Of a DNA stretch of 64,000 nt, positions 36,362 through 47,875 are shown piece after piece. The DNA comes from Cylicocyclus nassatus (taxonomy: Eukaryota > Nematoda > Chromadorea > Rhabditida > Strongylidae). The notes under the pieces were generated by a model. It saw only the letters and a list, made by a program, of their open reading frames with translations, was not told the origin of the DNA and made no database searches. Location: NCBI GenBank assembly GCA_958299035.1, contig CATQJL010000112.1:4448123-4512122 (forward strand), written 5' to 3'. The translations under genes and the position numbers were made by a program. Positions within the stretch are counted from its first letter, which is position 1. Each line of letters begins with the position of its first letter.

Positions 36362-36402
36362 TACCAGACCAAAGTGCCGCGAACCGGCACTTTGGTCTGG
36401 TA
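36362..36402. repeat. Perfect 18-bp-arm hairpin
   Basis: TACCAGACCAAAGTGCCG and its exact complement are separated by the 5-nt loop CGAAC. The design recalls the element at 35417 (ACCAGAGCC ends), and it may be a minimal MITE relic. Confidence 0.7.
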
Positions 36403-36839
36403 CAGCATAACGCACCTGTCTCTGAAACATGCCATTTTGGTTTTTTTGTTCACTTATAAAAAAACGCAAACCTAGACTCTAAACCTCGCAAGCAGCACGT
36501 TTCAGCTTGGTATCTCCTGTTTTTGAACATTTAAGACAAGCACGATGTGAATTATTAAAAAGTAAGGACTACAAACGCCTTAATTTTTCCTTCGACTCTG
36601 AAAAAAATACAGTGAAATGGGATAGCGTCAACTCATAATGCGGCGAAGTTCTGAGCGTCTTCCAGTGACACCGCAGCACCCATAATCTCCAGATGAACAT
36701 ACATAAACAGAAACATAAACGAAACAAGGAAGTTGCAACTACATAAATAAAAAGAATGTAGAGCGCGCCTTTCCTATGAGGCTCGATCATGTAATGTTTA
36801 AAAATTCCATGCAATTCCCGCACTTTGGCACATGGACCC

Positions 36840-36985
36840 TAGGTATATAAGGGCTGGCGACCGTTTGATCGGCCGCCGGCCGGTATGATTTTTTTGGAGC
36901 GGTCACCGGCCGGCATTTAGCTCCGCCCAGATTTAGGGAACGGCCGCCGGCCGGAAGGCCGTCGTCGGACGGTCGCCAGCCGGTG
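36840..36985. repeat. GGCCGCCGGCCGG-rich repeat cluster
   Basis: The palindromic unit CGGCCGCCGGCCGG or close variants occurs four times in about 120 bp, with alternating orientation. A related stretch with CGCCGGCCGGTATG is at 32388-32402. The region from here to 38687 has no supported gene. Confidence 0.55.
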
Positions 36986-38687
36986 CGAGTGTCTGAGAAT
37001 GTACAGCAGTAAGGTCCGAATTTGCGCATTATGAATAATCTAGAGGCGGCGTCAAGCCGAAAAGTCAGGCAATAAAACATGAAAAAATCAAAACATTAAA
37101 AACTTTTAAAAAATCAAACATTAACATTAAAACTCTACCTCAGAGTGTATGTATCTGTACTATGAATGCTAAATTCGATTTTGTTTCCAAAAAGCTTGAC
37201 AATCAGGTCTCAAAAGTTTCTGTTAGGCTAATGTTAGTTCTTTCTAAGATAATGAGAATCACGTATTAGTCATCTATATATTTACACGTATACTAGTGAA
37301 CCAGTAATTAAAGGTGCTAGATTCGCATCCGCGCGCTTTCCAGACCGCACCGCTGTCTGATGTTTTTTGAATTGGCGTTACGATTCTTCAATATATAAGA
37401 TTATTACATATTGCTAAGGCTTATATTCTTGTTATTCTCTTCAATAATTCATAATTCTACACACGATGGAGTAACAGCCCTGCCACTTATGTGCTGCGCG
37501 AAGCACTTGAACTATCCGTTATTCAACTTTTCTTGTTTGTATATAGCTCCATCGAAAGATGAGTAGCTAGATTCTAGTAGGGATCATCCAAATTACGTCT
37601 TCGACTTGATAACATCTGCCCTGTGCCGTATCCGTATCAAAATACGATATATCATTGCTAAAGTCGACTACACGGAATTGCCCACATCGGTGTAGGTTGA
37701 ACTCGCTAGCGTGCCCGCAACGCGGCTGCCGAGTACAGATGACTCATGCGTGCAAATGCCAGTGCTAGTCAGCGGAGACACGCTTGGGCGCTCAGCGGCG
37801 CCGTGCAGTCAGCTATACATATTCTGATATAATACCTAACTAAATATATCCTCACGGCACGAGCGTATGCTTTCTGAGATTTATATCATATTATGTGGTA
37901 GACTGATGCAGGGAATCAATCTTCCGCTTCGGCCATACTGATAAATCTACACTCCGTCGCAATCGGGATTAGACCAAAACGTTGGCGTGAATTTACGCGC
38001 TCGCAGCGCTACAGTTTGCGCTCATGCGTGCGCCGATAGAGCAAATGATTAAAAAGTGGGCAGACAAGCCAAAACAAGTATACGGAAAGCAAAGTCATGG
38101 CGATGCGCCTAATCCGAATTGAGAGAGACTATACTACTAATTGCGCGGCACGATAAAAGATAGAAAAGATGCAAAACAATTGAGAAGGCTCTTAGGATAG
38201 CAAATTCGTCTTTACTCAGATCTCAAAAGGCTGCAAGTCTGAATTAAACTAGATCATCATGCTTTCTAGTCTCCTAATTATGTCACTGCCCAAATCTCGC
38301 TGGATACGGTCTTCCCTACGTGAAGAAAAATACACTCAGAGTTGGATTGTAAGATTTTGAGGCGACGCGTACACAGACATTGTGGACGGGACAAACCTTC
38401 CCAGTCCACTACATTTCAATCCGAAATTTTGTACAAATTGATTGTTTTTGAATTCTAGTTATTAGTTTATCCAAAGAAAAAAATGTGAGCAATGATAAGA
38501 CAACTTCCAACAAAGATTAAACTTTGCGAAATTCTACCACGACATTTGCTCGACAATACTTGTAAACAAAACTATCTATAAGCTTTTCTAATCAAGAGAG
38601 CTTTCGCTGTCTCCTGATCCTAAAATGTTCTCGAAAATAACAACTAAACTATAAAATACTAACAAAAAAAAAACAACAAAAGGCAGT

Positions 38688-41600
38688 TTAAGAAAAAGTT
38701 GGACCGGACTGGAATGCGCCAGATGAAGCCAGTTCCTCTTGTAGACGCTTTTGCAGCGTCTGAGATACCAAGTTCCAAGAGTCCATAAAACGATCCATAC
38801 ATCGTTGCAGACATTGCTTATCGGAATTTGAAAGCGAAGTACCCGGATGTGAGATGCATTTTTGTGTACACTTCTCTGAGAGATCCTGAAACCAAAGCTA
38901 TTGAATATAAATTCTCTAGGTTCAATTCTTTCAAGCGATTCAGAGATTTTCATCGAATGTTAGAATCATATTCAGTTCGTTTTAGCAATGCAACAGTCCA
39001 GATGGTCTAGATGGAGCATAAGGGTAGATGACCGAACAATGCAAACCAGGGCCGGTCTCTAGTTAGTAGGGATATAGGACTATATGTTGCCGAAAGGGGG
39101 CGGCTCCCGCGTATTTGCAACAAATACGCACTCTTGCAATGCATGGAGGTGCGTTATTGCAAAAAGCCTGCGCAACCCATCCACATTCGGCGACACACAG
39201 TCCTCCACCCGAAGCATTTGAGAAAATGCGTATTGAAAACAACCAAGGTACAAGGCTTCAACGAATTATACCTCGAACCATCAAACATTTATGAGCCACA
39301 TATGCCGTCTATATTACTGGAATAGGGATATGCGTTAAATAACGATCATAACGTGGTTTGCCGTGGCAGAGCAAACCTTGTACACGCAAGAGAATTGGAG
39401 ATGGATATTCTGACTTTGTTGCATCAATGAGAAAAAAAGCTCAAAAATCAAGAAAGGAAGGAGCATAAACTCCTTAAACGATGAACGCTTTTGGAGAAAT
39501 TTTTGTGGTGTGCATACCACAAAATAATTTGCTATACAGACATGGGAGGTCACTTTGGTCAAAGTGGCCTTTTCACATGCAAATGATACAACTATAAAGA
39601 GCATCGAATGCTGCTTCCAAATCTGTCTTCGTTATCTGCTGAGCGCTTCTGGACGTCAAATTATGAGCGCTTTCTTGAGTTAAAAAAAATTTAAATGCAT
39701 AACTAGCATAAAATTCGTCAGAACTGCTCACATGGCCCAATGTTGATTGTCAGACCACTCCATTTGAACAATACCTTCTGTCCAAAACACTCATACTCAA
39801 CATTGCTCCATCTGAGCGTTGAAAAGACCGCAATATTTGATTTCACCTAGATTATGCGTTCTTTTTTTCGCACCAAGAAATTATTCATAGCAGAGGCCAG
39901 CGTGGGAGTCGAGATGCTGGTGCAAGCGACACTGCGTTTGATAAGCCCTGTGTATTTCAAGTAGAGATTTTAATTTCTGAATAGACCAAACTTGGCCCAC
40001 ATACACTTCGGGGCGGGACAAGTGTCGTGGGCTGCTTTTTCTTATTGACTAAGATCGAGTTTATTGATTTTTGGCAAAGTTCTAGCTACGGGTTTGGGAG
40101 ATGACACAAGGGGAAGTGAGCACACTGATTAGGAAATAAGAATTTTCAAAATTTTCATTACCCTTATCGATCTTGTCGATTTTTTTGCAATTACCTACGG
40201 GGCTGGGAGCTGGCACAGGAAGGTAATTGAACATGCTGATAACGAAAACAAAACGGGGATAGAGGACTGGGATGTAGAATTGGGCACAGGGAAAGGTTAT
40301 ACATGATAGGGATGAACTTTATCATAGCATTTCGATAGGGACGGCTGGAGCCGGGTATGCCAGCTAGTTAATAATGCAGTCGCGCCTTCAGTACAAAGGA
40401 ACCTCAAAACATTCCCAGATATCGTAATTGATTTCAATAGTGAAAGACAATATTTGCTCTTGATCATAGGTGCGATAGGGGGAGCCGGGCTCTCCCCAGG
40501 TGAAGGGGGTCTCGGCTGTTTCCGACCTTCCAGGTGAAGGGGGTACGTGAGCCTGGGGAGGGGGGGGGGGGAGGGAGAGAGAAAAGGTAAAAAAAGCGTG
40601 GTATGAAGTGCTCTAATTTGTACCTTATTTAGATACAAATTGAAAAAAAATTTCTAGAATTTTAATAAAATAATATTAGGTTGAACCGGAAGTTCTTTCG
40701 CACCAAATCCAAAAATTCATAATTTCTGAATTTTCTAACCGATTGGACCGCTCTTATTTTAATATGAAAGAGTAGGTCATGCTCTTTATAAAGACCATCA
40801 ATTGCTTACTAATGATCATCTACTGCACAGTTAGGAGCGGTAGAAGAAAATTGCTCAAAAATTGAATTTTCTATATAGGGTCATAAAAAATCGGAAACTT
40901 CTAACAAAAATCGGAGCAGTTATTGTAGGTTTCACCAGCTCTTTCTAATTGTGCAAAGTTTGCGCTGATTGTCTCTATGAAAAGTTACGATTTTCGAGCA
41001 AGCAATACAAAAGGATGATTTTGGTTTATTTTGGTATTTTTCAGAGAAATTGTAACTTTTCATAGAGACGCTCAATCGGCGCAAACTTTGCACTGTTAGA
41101 AAGAGCTGGTGAAAGAACCTACAATACCGACTGCTCCGATTTTTGTTGCAAGTTTTCGATTTTTTATGACCCTACACAGAAAATTCGAATTTTGACTAAT
41201 TTTCTTCTACAGCTCCTATCTATGCAACAGATCATTAGCAAGCATCTAAGAAGTCGTTATAAAGAGCATGACTTACTCTTTCAGAAAAAAATAAGAGCGT
41301 TCCAAAAGGCTGGAAAATTCAGAAGTTATGAATTTTTGAATTTGGTGCGAAAAAACTTTCGGTTCAACCTAATAAATCAAAAAAATTGACTTTATGAAGA
41401 TCTGTGCTCCTGTTTCATTGCATCGACAAAAAACGAAAGCAATAAGTTATCCCAAAAGATGTACAAGTTAGGAACAACTTACAATTCCTGCACGTCATCG
41501 TCAACAATATCACTATCGCTAACGTCAGAGACAACAAATTCGCTGCCTGAAAGATCTTTCTTCTGTCAAAAGGTCATCGGTGTAGAAGTAGAATTGCGTC

Positions 41601-44187
41601 AAAAAAGCGTTCTGAGTCGAAAATGGATTTGAAACGTTTTTCTCCTTCTAAGAGCTTTTGTGTTTTTTTTCCTGGCCCTCTGGCAGCACCAGGAAGTCAG
41701 CAGGTAGCTGACCAGTTTCTTCATATCATCTTTTAGGATATTTCAAAAAGTCATACGATGACAGCCTGTCTGGACCACTTACAGCAATCTTTTAAATGAA
41801 GTTTTTAGAAAACAATATGTTTAGTAGAAGGTTGACAAATCTTAAGTAATGGCCTAGATGCTCTACCGTTGTACGAGTTCTGCGTTGCGTTCTGATAACA
41901 GAGTAGATAGAAAATCCCCTCTCCACCTCTGCCGTGCTAGTCGGAATGGAAACTAGCTTTGCTAGTAAGTCCATCAGATTTCTGCGGTGAGTAATGGGGA
42001 AAGAGCCAGATCGCATATGCTTTCGCAACACGGGAAGGAAATATTGCATACTTTTTTGACCTTGTCGAACTCTGGCTTCACCTCCTCTGGCAGCTGACGA
42101 AAGCCGCTCAACTTTCTCTTCAACAGCATCTGCGGAATAGCCGAAAAAAGTAGATACTATGCTGCGCGTTGGTTTTTTTTTTCAATATCATAAGTCATAT
42201 TGTCACAAGGCGAGATACTTCCAGCAGCATAAAGCACAGAGTTAAGTTCGTACTTTAGTCGGGATCTAAGAGCAGTAGCTATGCTTTGTACTAACACCTT
42301 CCTTTTGTTCATATCCATGTTTGTGAATTTAGCAGCCTTGAAATCTTCTGCAACCTGAAGATCAGCAATGGACTTCTTGGACATTTCCTCATTGAAACTA
42401 TGCAATTTGCTTGGATTTCTGATGTACGAAATAGAGAGTTTTGCTCAAATGTCAAATCTGTATCAATGTCGACAAACACTTTCGTCGGCTTAAGGTTTCC
42501 CTTCTACCTCGCTGTTGAACTGGAACACATGCGAGTCATCTGCGATGTTGTAAAGTATTCTGCCTGCCGCTTCTTCTTCACCTTTCCAAAACATTGGAGA
42601 ATATTTTGATAACATGTTGTTCTTCTGAATGCCTCAAAGTTTTTGATTCATTGAAACCAACCATTCTCCACAGTTAGGTGAGTCTAGCGTTTTCACGGAA
42701 GTGACCTTCTTCAGCACTAGGTTTACAGAATATAGATTCCAGAAATGGGCGGGTTTTTGTTTGAAGGTGTGGAAATTCACCAATCTCCCATAGTTTTTTT
42801 TTTGAGTATGTGCTGATAATGATGGCACAACTGTCAATAAAAAGCGCATTTTTTCACTTAAAAAAACATAAACATATAATAACGATAAGCACGCTTAAAT
42901 AGACGCGTTCGCTCGCGTTCCCGTTAGCGCTGATAACGATGTCAATCCACAGCACATTTTTTTACTATTAGCTTGCTCCACCTCGCTCTTACAATGTATT
43001 GGCTTTTATCGGTTACCGGAGCAAATGATTTTTAGAGCCGGGAAGCAAAGAAGTCCTAACATGATGTATACCATTCGAAAGCTGAGATCATGGAGAATCG
43101 ACGTAGACCGTCGACTTTTTTGAAGATCTTCTGTGTCGCGAGATATGAGGGATTTTATGCGCTCCAAAAATTAACTGATTTTGTGTCCTCACTTTCTGCT
43201 CTCCAAATGAATTCTAACGAGAAAGTCGACGGTCTACGTTTGTTAATGAAGACTTGCTCTTTAACATAGATAGATAATCAGCAGTGATTAGGTCTTCATT
43301 TGGCAGAAATCTGCTGTTGAAAATGACCATGTTTTCAGATAAAATGCGGTGTATCTCTCGGCAGAGAGGGGCTAGAAAGAAGTCGACGGTCTAGGTCGAA
43401 TCCCCTTTTCCTGAGCTTTCGAATGGTATATAGGTTGCTGGGCGAAAGAACTAACCAGTTTTAAAAAATGGGGTGGAGATATTTACTATTAGCTTGCTCC
43501 ACCCAGCTCCACCAATGTATTGGCTTTTATCGGTTACCGGAGCAAATGATTTTTAGAGCCGGGAAGCAAAGAAGTCCTAACATGATGTATACCATTCGAA
43601 AGCTCAGATCATGGAGAATCGACGCAGACCGTCGACTTTTTTCTAGATCTTTTGTGTCGCGAGATATGAGGGATTTCATGCGCTTCAAAAATTAACTGAT
43701 TTTGTGTCCTCACTTTCTGCTCTCCAAATGAATTCTACGAGGATAAATAAATAATATAAATAAACATGAAAACCGTTTCTTTTGTAAATTTATGAGTGTA
43801 CTTGTTGTCTGAAGTACTTAGCCTGCAAAACCTTTTAATAACGATTTTTATCATATTCTCTGAGTACAATACCAATCTCAGCCCAGGTGAAGGGGGTCAT
43901 CGGGAGTTTGGCCTCAAAGTGAAGGGGGTAAGATCCATCACTCCCCCTATCGCAACTATGCTCTTGATCTTGGTCTGAATCTCTGGTTTTGAGCAGATAA
44001 AAACTTCAACTGAATTTGAGAATAAATATGAATAACAATACGATAGATTTAAAGAAAAGGCAACACTGACCGTGATGAGATTTTGTGCATTAGCAATAGC
44101 GGCCTGCTGTTTCACTCCAGCAATCACTTGTTGTTGTTGCTCAGGTGTCAGCTTCTTGAGCGTTTCCAAGTCCAAAAGTTGGTCCAT
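38688..44187 (-). CDS. tin-13: Mitochondrial import chaperone Tim13 (two exons, 5.2-kb intron)
   Basis: Small Tim proteins (Tim8/Tim13) form hexamers in the mitochondrial intermembrane space and escort hydrophobic inner-membrane precursors. Exon 1 is 44187-44071, starting [20 protein letters not shown] and ending NLIT before a GGTCAGT donor. Exon 2 is 38885-38688 after a GGTTTCAG acceptor, giving [10 protein letters not shown]...[14 protein letters not shown] and a TAA stop. Joined in phase 0 this gives 104 residues. The two CX3C motifs (CTQKC, CLQRC) that make the intramolecular disulphides are intact, and the MDR(F/Y)MDSWN segment is diagnostic of Tim13. The intron holds a Helitron relic, a palindromic mariner MITE, a hAT fossil and a 270-bp direct repeat. 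The symbol follows the C. elegans name for the orthologue. Confidence 0.93.
39075..39204. mobile_element. MITE, GGGAACTATATG-type ends (copy 2)
   Basis: GGACTATATGTTGCCGAA at the left and TTCGGCGACACACAGTCC at the right, with CAAATACGCACTCTTGCA inside, match the element at 15187-15322. It lies in the tim13 intron. Confidence 0.6.
39950..40367 (+). mobile_element. 5'-eroded Helitron-like element
   Basis: It contains ACCAAACTTGGCCCACATAC, a degraded series of TTATCGAT...GGCTGGGAG(C/T)TGGCACAGG units, and the family 3' end GGAGCCGGGTATGCCAGCTAG, which is then followed by T. The TCTTATATATAAAGC start is not found. It is older than the copies at 23934 and 26513. Confidence 0.65.
40464..40560. repeat. 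Dispersed repeat 'AGGTGAAGGGGGT' family
   Basis: GATCATAGGTGCGATAGGGG is followed by CTCCCCAGGTGAAGGGGGT and CTTCCAGGTGAAGGGGGTA, ending in a G run. Related copies lie at 2665, 43877 (inverted) and 59930 (inverted). Confidence 0.55.
40676..41372. mobile_element. Complete palindromic mariner-type MITE
   Basis: The ends TTAGGTTGAACCGGAAGTT and AACTTTCGGTTCAACCTAA are flanked by TA on both sides. The two halves (about 330 bp each) are inverse copies throughout, for example CAAACTTTGCACTGTTAGAAA against its complement. The 697-bp element could fold into one long hairpin. It lies in the tim13 intron. A truncated relative is at 5094-5787. Confidence 0.8.
41480..42405 (-). pseudogene. hAT-family transposase fossil
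   Basis: The minus-strand frame 42405-42157 ([20 protein letters not shown]) is followed after a stop and frameshift by 42049-41792. The latter contains [20 protein letters not shown] then [17 protein letters not shown], the signature of the C-terminal hAT dimerisation region. A serine/aspartate-rich tail ([18 protein letters not shown]) near 41530 may be its end. The zinc finger and most of the catalytic domain are not recognisable. It shares the tim13 transcription direction and lies in its intron. Confidence 0.7.
42958..43736. repeat. 270-bp direct repeat flanking a related spacer
   Basis: Sequence 42958-43229 (starting TTTACTATTAGCTTGCTCCA) is repeated nearly identically at 43480-43736. 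The repeats contain a GAGAATCGACGTAGACCGTC block. Related, more diverged versions occur near 2960-3000, 58940-59000 and 59230-59480, indicating a dispersed family. Confidence 0.7.
43877..43960. repeat. Dispersed repeat 'AGGTGAAGGGGGT' family
   Basis: CCCAGGTGAAGGGGGTCATC, AAAGTGAAGGGGGTAAG and CTCCCCCTATCGCAAC match the family at 40464. It lies in the tim13 intron close to exon 1. Confidence 0.5.
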
Positions 44188-45096
44188 TGTATTGATGGGC
44201 TACAAAGTTTTTCTATCATGTTAAGCGAAAGCGAATATCGGCACTATGAAGATCACGAATTGATTGATTCTCCAAACTTGCCCCAGATTTGAACTAGACC
44301 GAAAGATATGCGCCGCTTTTTGAGGCAAATCTGGCCCAAGTCAAAGATAAAAGAAACTCCTTTGTTTAACTGTTGCATCGTGGCAACGCATACTCTAGTC
44401 GATTTGCGGATAACAATGCGCCTGCGGTGCCGACAACATTTGCGCGTGAAAAAGAGCCATGGAGCGCAAGGCTGCATTATGCGCTCTATGTCCATATTTC
44501 ACGAGAGAATGCTGTGGGCGATCAGCACCGCATGAGCAACATCTTTTGCTCCCAAATCTACCGTTTTATAGCACATCGGTGCCTTCTAAACAGAGGCACA
44601 AAAGTACGGATTAAAGACTTGTTCAGCAGAGGTCAATGGTGATGGATATAATATCTTGATTTTTTGTTAACAGCAAGCAGATAAGTGATTTTGCAGTTTA
44701 TCGAAGCAACAGTCAAAGCGAATTTAGATAGATAATCAAAATTCATGATGATGAAAGCAAAGCAATAGCGAGGAAATCTAAACACTCCATAGGGGAACTT
44801 TCATGATTTGTATAATAATTGCAAAGTATTTTCTCACTACATTAATTTTGATACGCTGACCTACAAAAATGAAAAGCATTGAAAGTTGTGGAAAAACAAA
44901 TCATTTTGACGTCATTCTCAAAACGTCCGTGCAGCTACAGCACCAACACCGTGACGCACGCGCAGTCTCAGAATTTGAATTGGACGGGGAAGCTTTGGCG
45001 TCCTTTTTGTTTTTGTAGGTACACTTTGCTGTTGATAATTGCATGCCTATAGTTTCAGTTTACCACTGGCCAAAAATTTCTAGTATTTGGGGAAAT
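44188..45096. promoter_or_regulatory. Shared upstream region of tim13 and the divergent coiled-coil gene
   Basis: The 0.9 kb between two divergent start codons (tim13 ATG at 44187 minus, coiled-coil gene ATG at 45097 plus) must hold both promoters unless unseen exons exist. No clear TATA box or operator is visible. This is inferred from gene layout only. Confidence 0.35.
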
Positions 45097-47875
45097 ATGG
45101 AGACGGAAGATGTCGAGATGGAGGTTGCGCCTTCTCAAAGTGATGCCTTGCCCCCGGTTGGTTTGCCTGTCATACATTTTTGAGGGGTTATGTTGCTGTA
45201 AATTTGCATTCCCATTCAGTTTTTAAATTTTTGTCTTTTCGATTGAATGTGTACATTATGACCCTTCTTCTTCGTCGGGCTAGATATACAACATGCAATT
45301 TCATCTCCTCGAATTCTTCCGGCAAGAGAAATTGTTACGAGCCATTGCTTCCCTTTAGTGCTTCTCAGATACCTACTCATCGATACATTTAACATCTTCT
45401 GATTGCAGAGTCTGTCTGGTTTGAGAAACCTCTTTCACTGAAATACAAATCGTGCAGATTCATAAGATCATTGATCTTCATGCTAAAAGTCCTATGCATC
45501 TGTACGAAGCTCTGAAAAAACAAAAGTCTAAGTGAAGTGCATTCTGTTTTTGTGTCTTGTCATTCATGCCATAGTCGAATTTACTCTGGTCTCTTTCCCG
45601 ATATGCTCTTGTGTACCTCGTTTCCGTCCTTTTCACATATCCTCCACTTGGATTACCCACTTTTGCCCTCACAGTGTATACGTGGAATCATCTAACAAAT
45701 TGCCTAATATTATTTCAATCCGAATCCATTTATTCATTTTCAAGATAGACTTTTTTGGTTTACCTCTTAAGATAGATCATGCCTCAGCTAAAGTTTTTGT
45801 AGCAAGAAACAACTGAATAGCGATAACCTTGGCATCAATTCTTTTTCTTAATATATCTTCGCTTCTCATAGAAAACTCCAGATTACATTCTTATTTCGTA
45901 AAAAAACGAATTGATCAATACCTGCAATAGATCTGTGGTCTTCTGTTCATTTATTCTGGGTGTAGGATCTCACCAAATCCACCTCAAATTCTCAGTGAAA
46001 TAGTTCCACTCTTATCGAATTACAAAAACACTCATGACCTTTGAATCATTTCCCAGTTATATGCACAGCTAATAAAAAGATAAAGGATTCATCGTCTTCA
46101 ATACCCTCTGAGGGCATGCGCCGAACGCACACACTAACTTCATGGTCGAAGAGGCAATCGTATGCGTTCGAGCCTATTACAGTGACTTGCGGGGGCCAGC
46201 CGTTTCCAAATCAGTGCTTTTATCCTCCCAGATTACTCTGGTACCAATTTGCCGGCCCCGGAGGGTAGGGGGCTTGGTGCCCAGGGGCGGGGATCGAACC
46301 TGGACCCGATCTGGTTATAGCGGCGCCACACACCACTACGCCACTCGTCCCCCTATGCACAGCTATATCAAATTTTATCACTCACTGCTGTTCAGTTCAT
46401 TCCCAAACTGTAAAGCCTCTTCCATAGCTCTTTCTATGATGCAGTATACATTATTATGATGTCAAATGACACTCAATGTTATTGTCCGTTCCTTCGTCAA
46501 AAGGCAAAACTAACAATTTTTTGTGAATCAGTGATTAATAGAAATCCTACATAAGAAAGCTATCGCACTTGTCGCAGTTAACAGCTATATTAAAATAGGA
46601 GGTGTTGTCCTTGCAGTGTCGAGATTGGGTGACAAAATTTGCGCGTGAACAAGTAGCTATGCGTAATGCCGGCCATTTGCGCGTACGGGGTGCCGGACTG
46701 TGTAGTTATATGCCCAAGCGCAAAGTTTGCCCAATCTTGAATATATCAGAGCTATCGGCCGTATGATTGTCAGCAATACTTTCAGCGTTACATATTTGAA
46801 GATCCTCTATGGGTAAGTTTTGTGAATACATCTGATTTCCTAATGATTAGCTAGCTCTTTACTCTGCAGAAATGATTTTTATTTGATCAAATACTTATTA
46901 GCAATAAAAACTAAACTGTTTGTCAGCAAAAATTACTACTCTGCTATGATCTATGTTTTTTCAGATAGCCAAAAAATCTAGTCGTCGAACAAGTAGAGGT
47001 CGTAGATCATCCATCAAATTCACTGTAGATGGTTCTTCACCTGCTACGATTGTTGCACCCCTATCGGATTCTATTGTGCAACAGAAAGAGATCAGCCCTG
47101 TATGTGTCATCATAGTGGGACTATTGACTTGCTGAAAATTTCCTTTCTAGATTGTACAATTACGAAAGAAAAGGGATGACTTGTTAGCGTATATCGAACG
47201 TTTGAAAGCAGAGAGCGATGAGTGGGATCGAAAGCTCAATAGGTATTCGCAACTGGAGCAACGAGCATACCGGTAATTTTTTTGGAGAGTATTTGCAAAT
47301 ATTGGTGTCCGTAATGATTTATGTTTCAGGACCACTGGTGGACTAGAGCGGTGTAGGAAAGAGTCTGCTGATCAAAATATGAATATTACTAGTAAACCTC
47401 GCTATGTGCTAACCAGAGTTATGCGTACTTTCAGTGAGAAAAATGGCGCTTTGCAAAATGTAAGTTAGCATTTTTTAGTGGGAAGCTACTCAGCTAAATT
47501 CTCGATTTTCAACTTACCGGACTTTTATATCTCCGTATTTGTTAATAATTCAGCCTTTTTCAGCAAAAACTAATGAAAGATCTCATTGCTGAACGAACAA
47601 GGATAACAGAAAAATTGACGGAAGCGGTATAGTTTGGCTGCTAGCTGAGGAGTGAGAACTATTTTGACTAATATTTGCTTTTTCAGAAAAGAGAACAATC
47701 ATTATGTCTAACAGTTTTGAAATCCGAGCCCAGAGATGAGCTGATAGCTCAGGAGAAATGGTGGAAAGATCTCAAAGAAAAGGAAGAAAAAAGACTAACG
47801 TATCTTCACGCAAGGTTAAGCAGATTGAACATGCGAGAAACTCGTATGAAGATCTGTGACAATCGAGTTAGTTAG
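45097..47875 (+). CDS. Coiled-coil protein, possibly Dsn1/KNL-3-like kinetochore subunit
   Basis: Exons: 45097-45156 (METEDVEMEVAPSQSDALPP), 46750-46812 (SYRPYDCQQYFQRYIFEDPL), 46965-47099, 47151-47272, 47330-47459, 47564-47626, 47687-47875 with TAG stop. All joins are in phase and use GT/AG sites, giving about 253 residues. Features are an acidic N-terminus, a basic Ser/Arg patch (KKSSRRTSRGRRSS) and then long charged helices (RLKAESDEWDRKLNRYSQLE) of coiled-coil type. The basic patch plus the 'W-D-(R/Q)-L-L-x-x-Y' helix resembles Dsn1 of the MIS12 complex, but that is a weak similarity. The exon structure is firmer than the name. The first exon is less certain: an open segment at 45454-45532 (IHKIIDLHAKSPMHLYEALK) could be an alternative exon but does not fit the phase. 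Intron 1 holds a SINE. Confidence 0.6.
46072..46353 (-). mobile_element. tRNA-derived SINE with perfect target duplication (copy 2)
   Basis: On the minus strand it begins GGGGACGAGTGGCGTAGTGG and carries the B box GGTTCGATCCC. It continues with the same body as 14872-15158, ending in ...CTTTATC. Both sides carry TATGCACAGCTA (46060-46071 and 46354-46365). The conserved first bases, lost in part in the first copy, define the SINE 5' end. It lies in intron 1 of the coiled-coil gene. Confidence 0.88.

Noticed and set aside
40297..40638. 113-codon proline-rich minus-strand ORF
   Set aside because: It is a translation of the C/G-rich dispersed repeat at 40464-40560.
45454..45532. Open segment IHKIIDLHAKSPMHLYEALK as an exon of the coiled-coil gene
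   Set aside because: The acceptor fits phase 0 but the only donor leaves phase 2, which does not join the next supported exon; left out of the model but noted.
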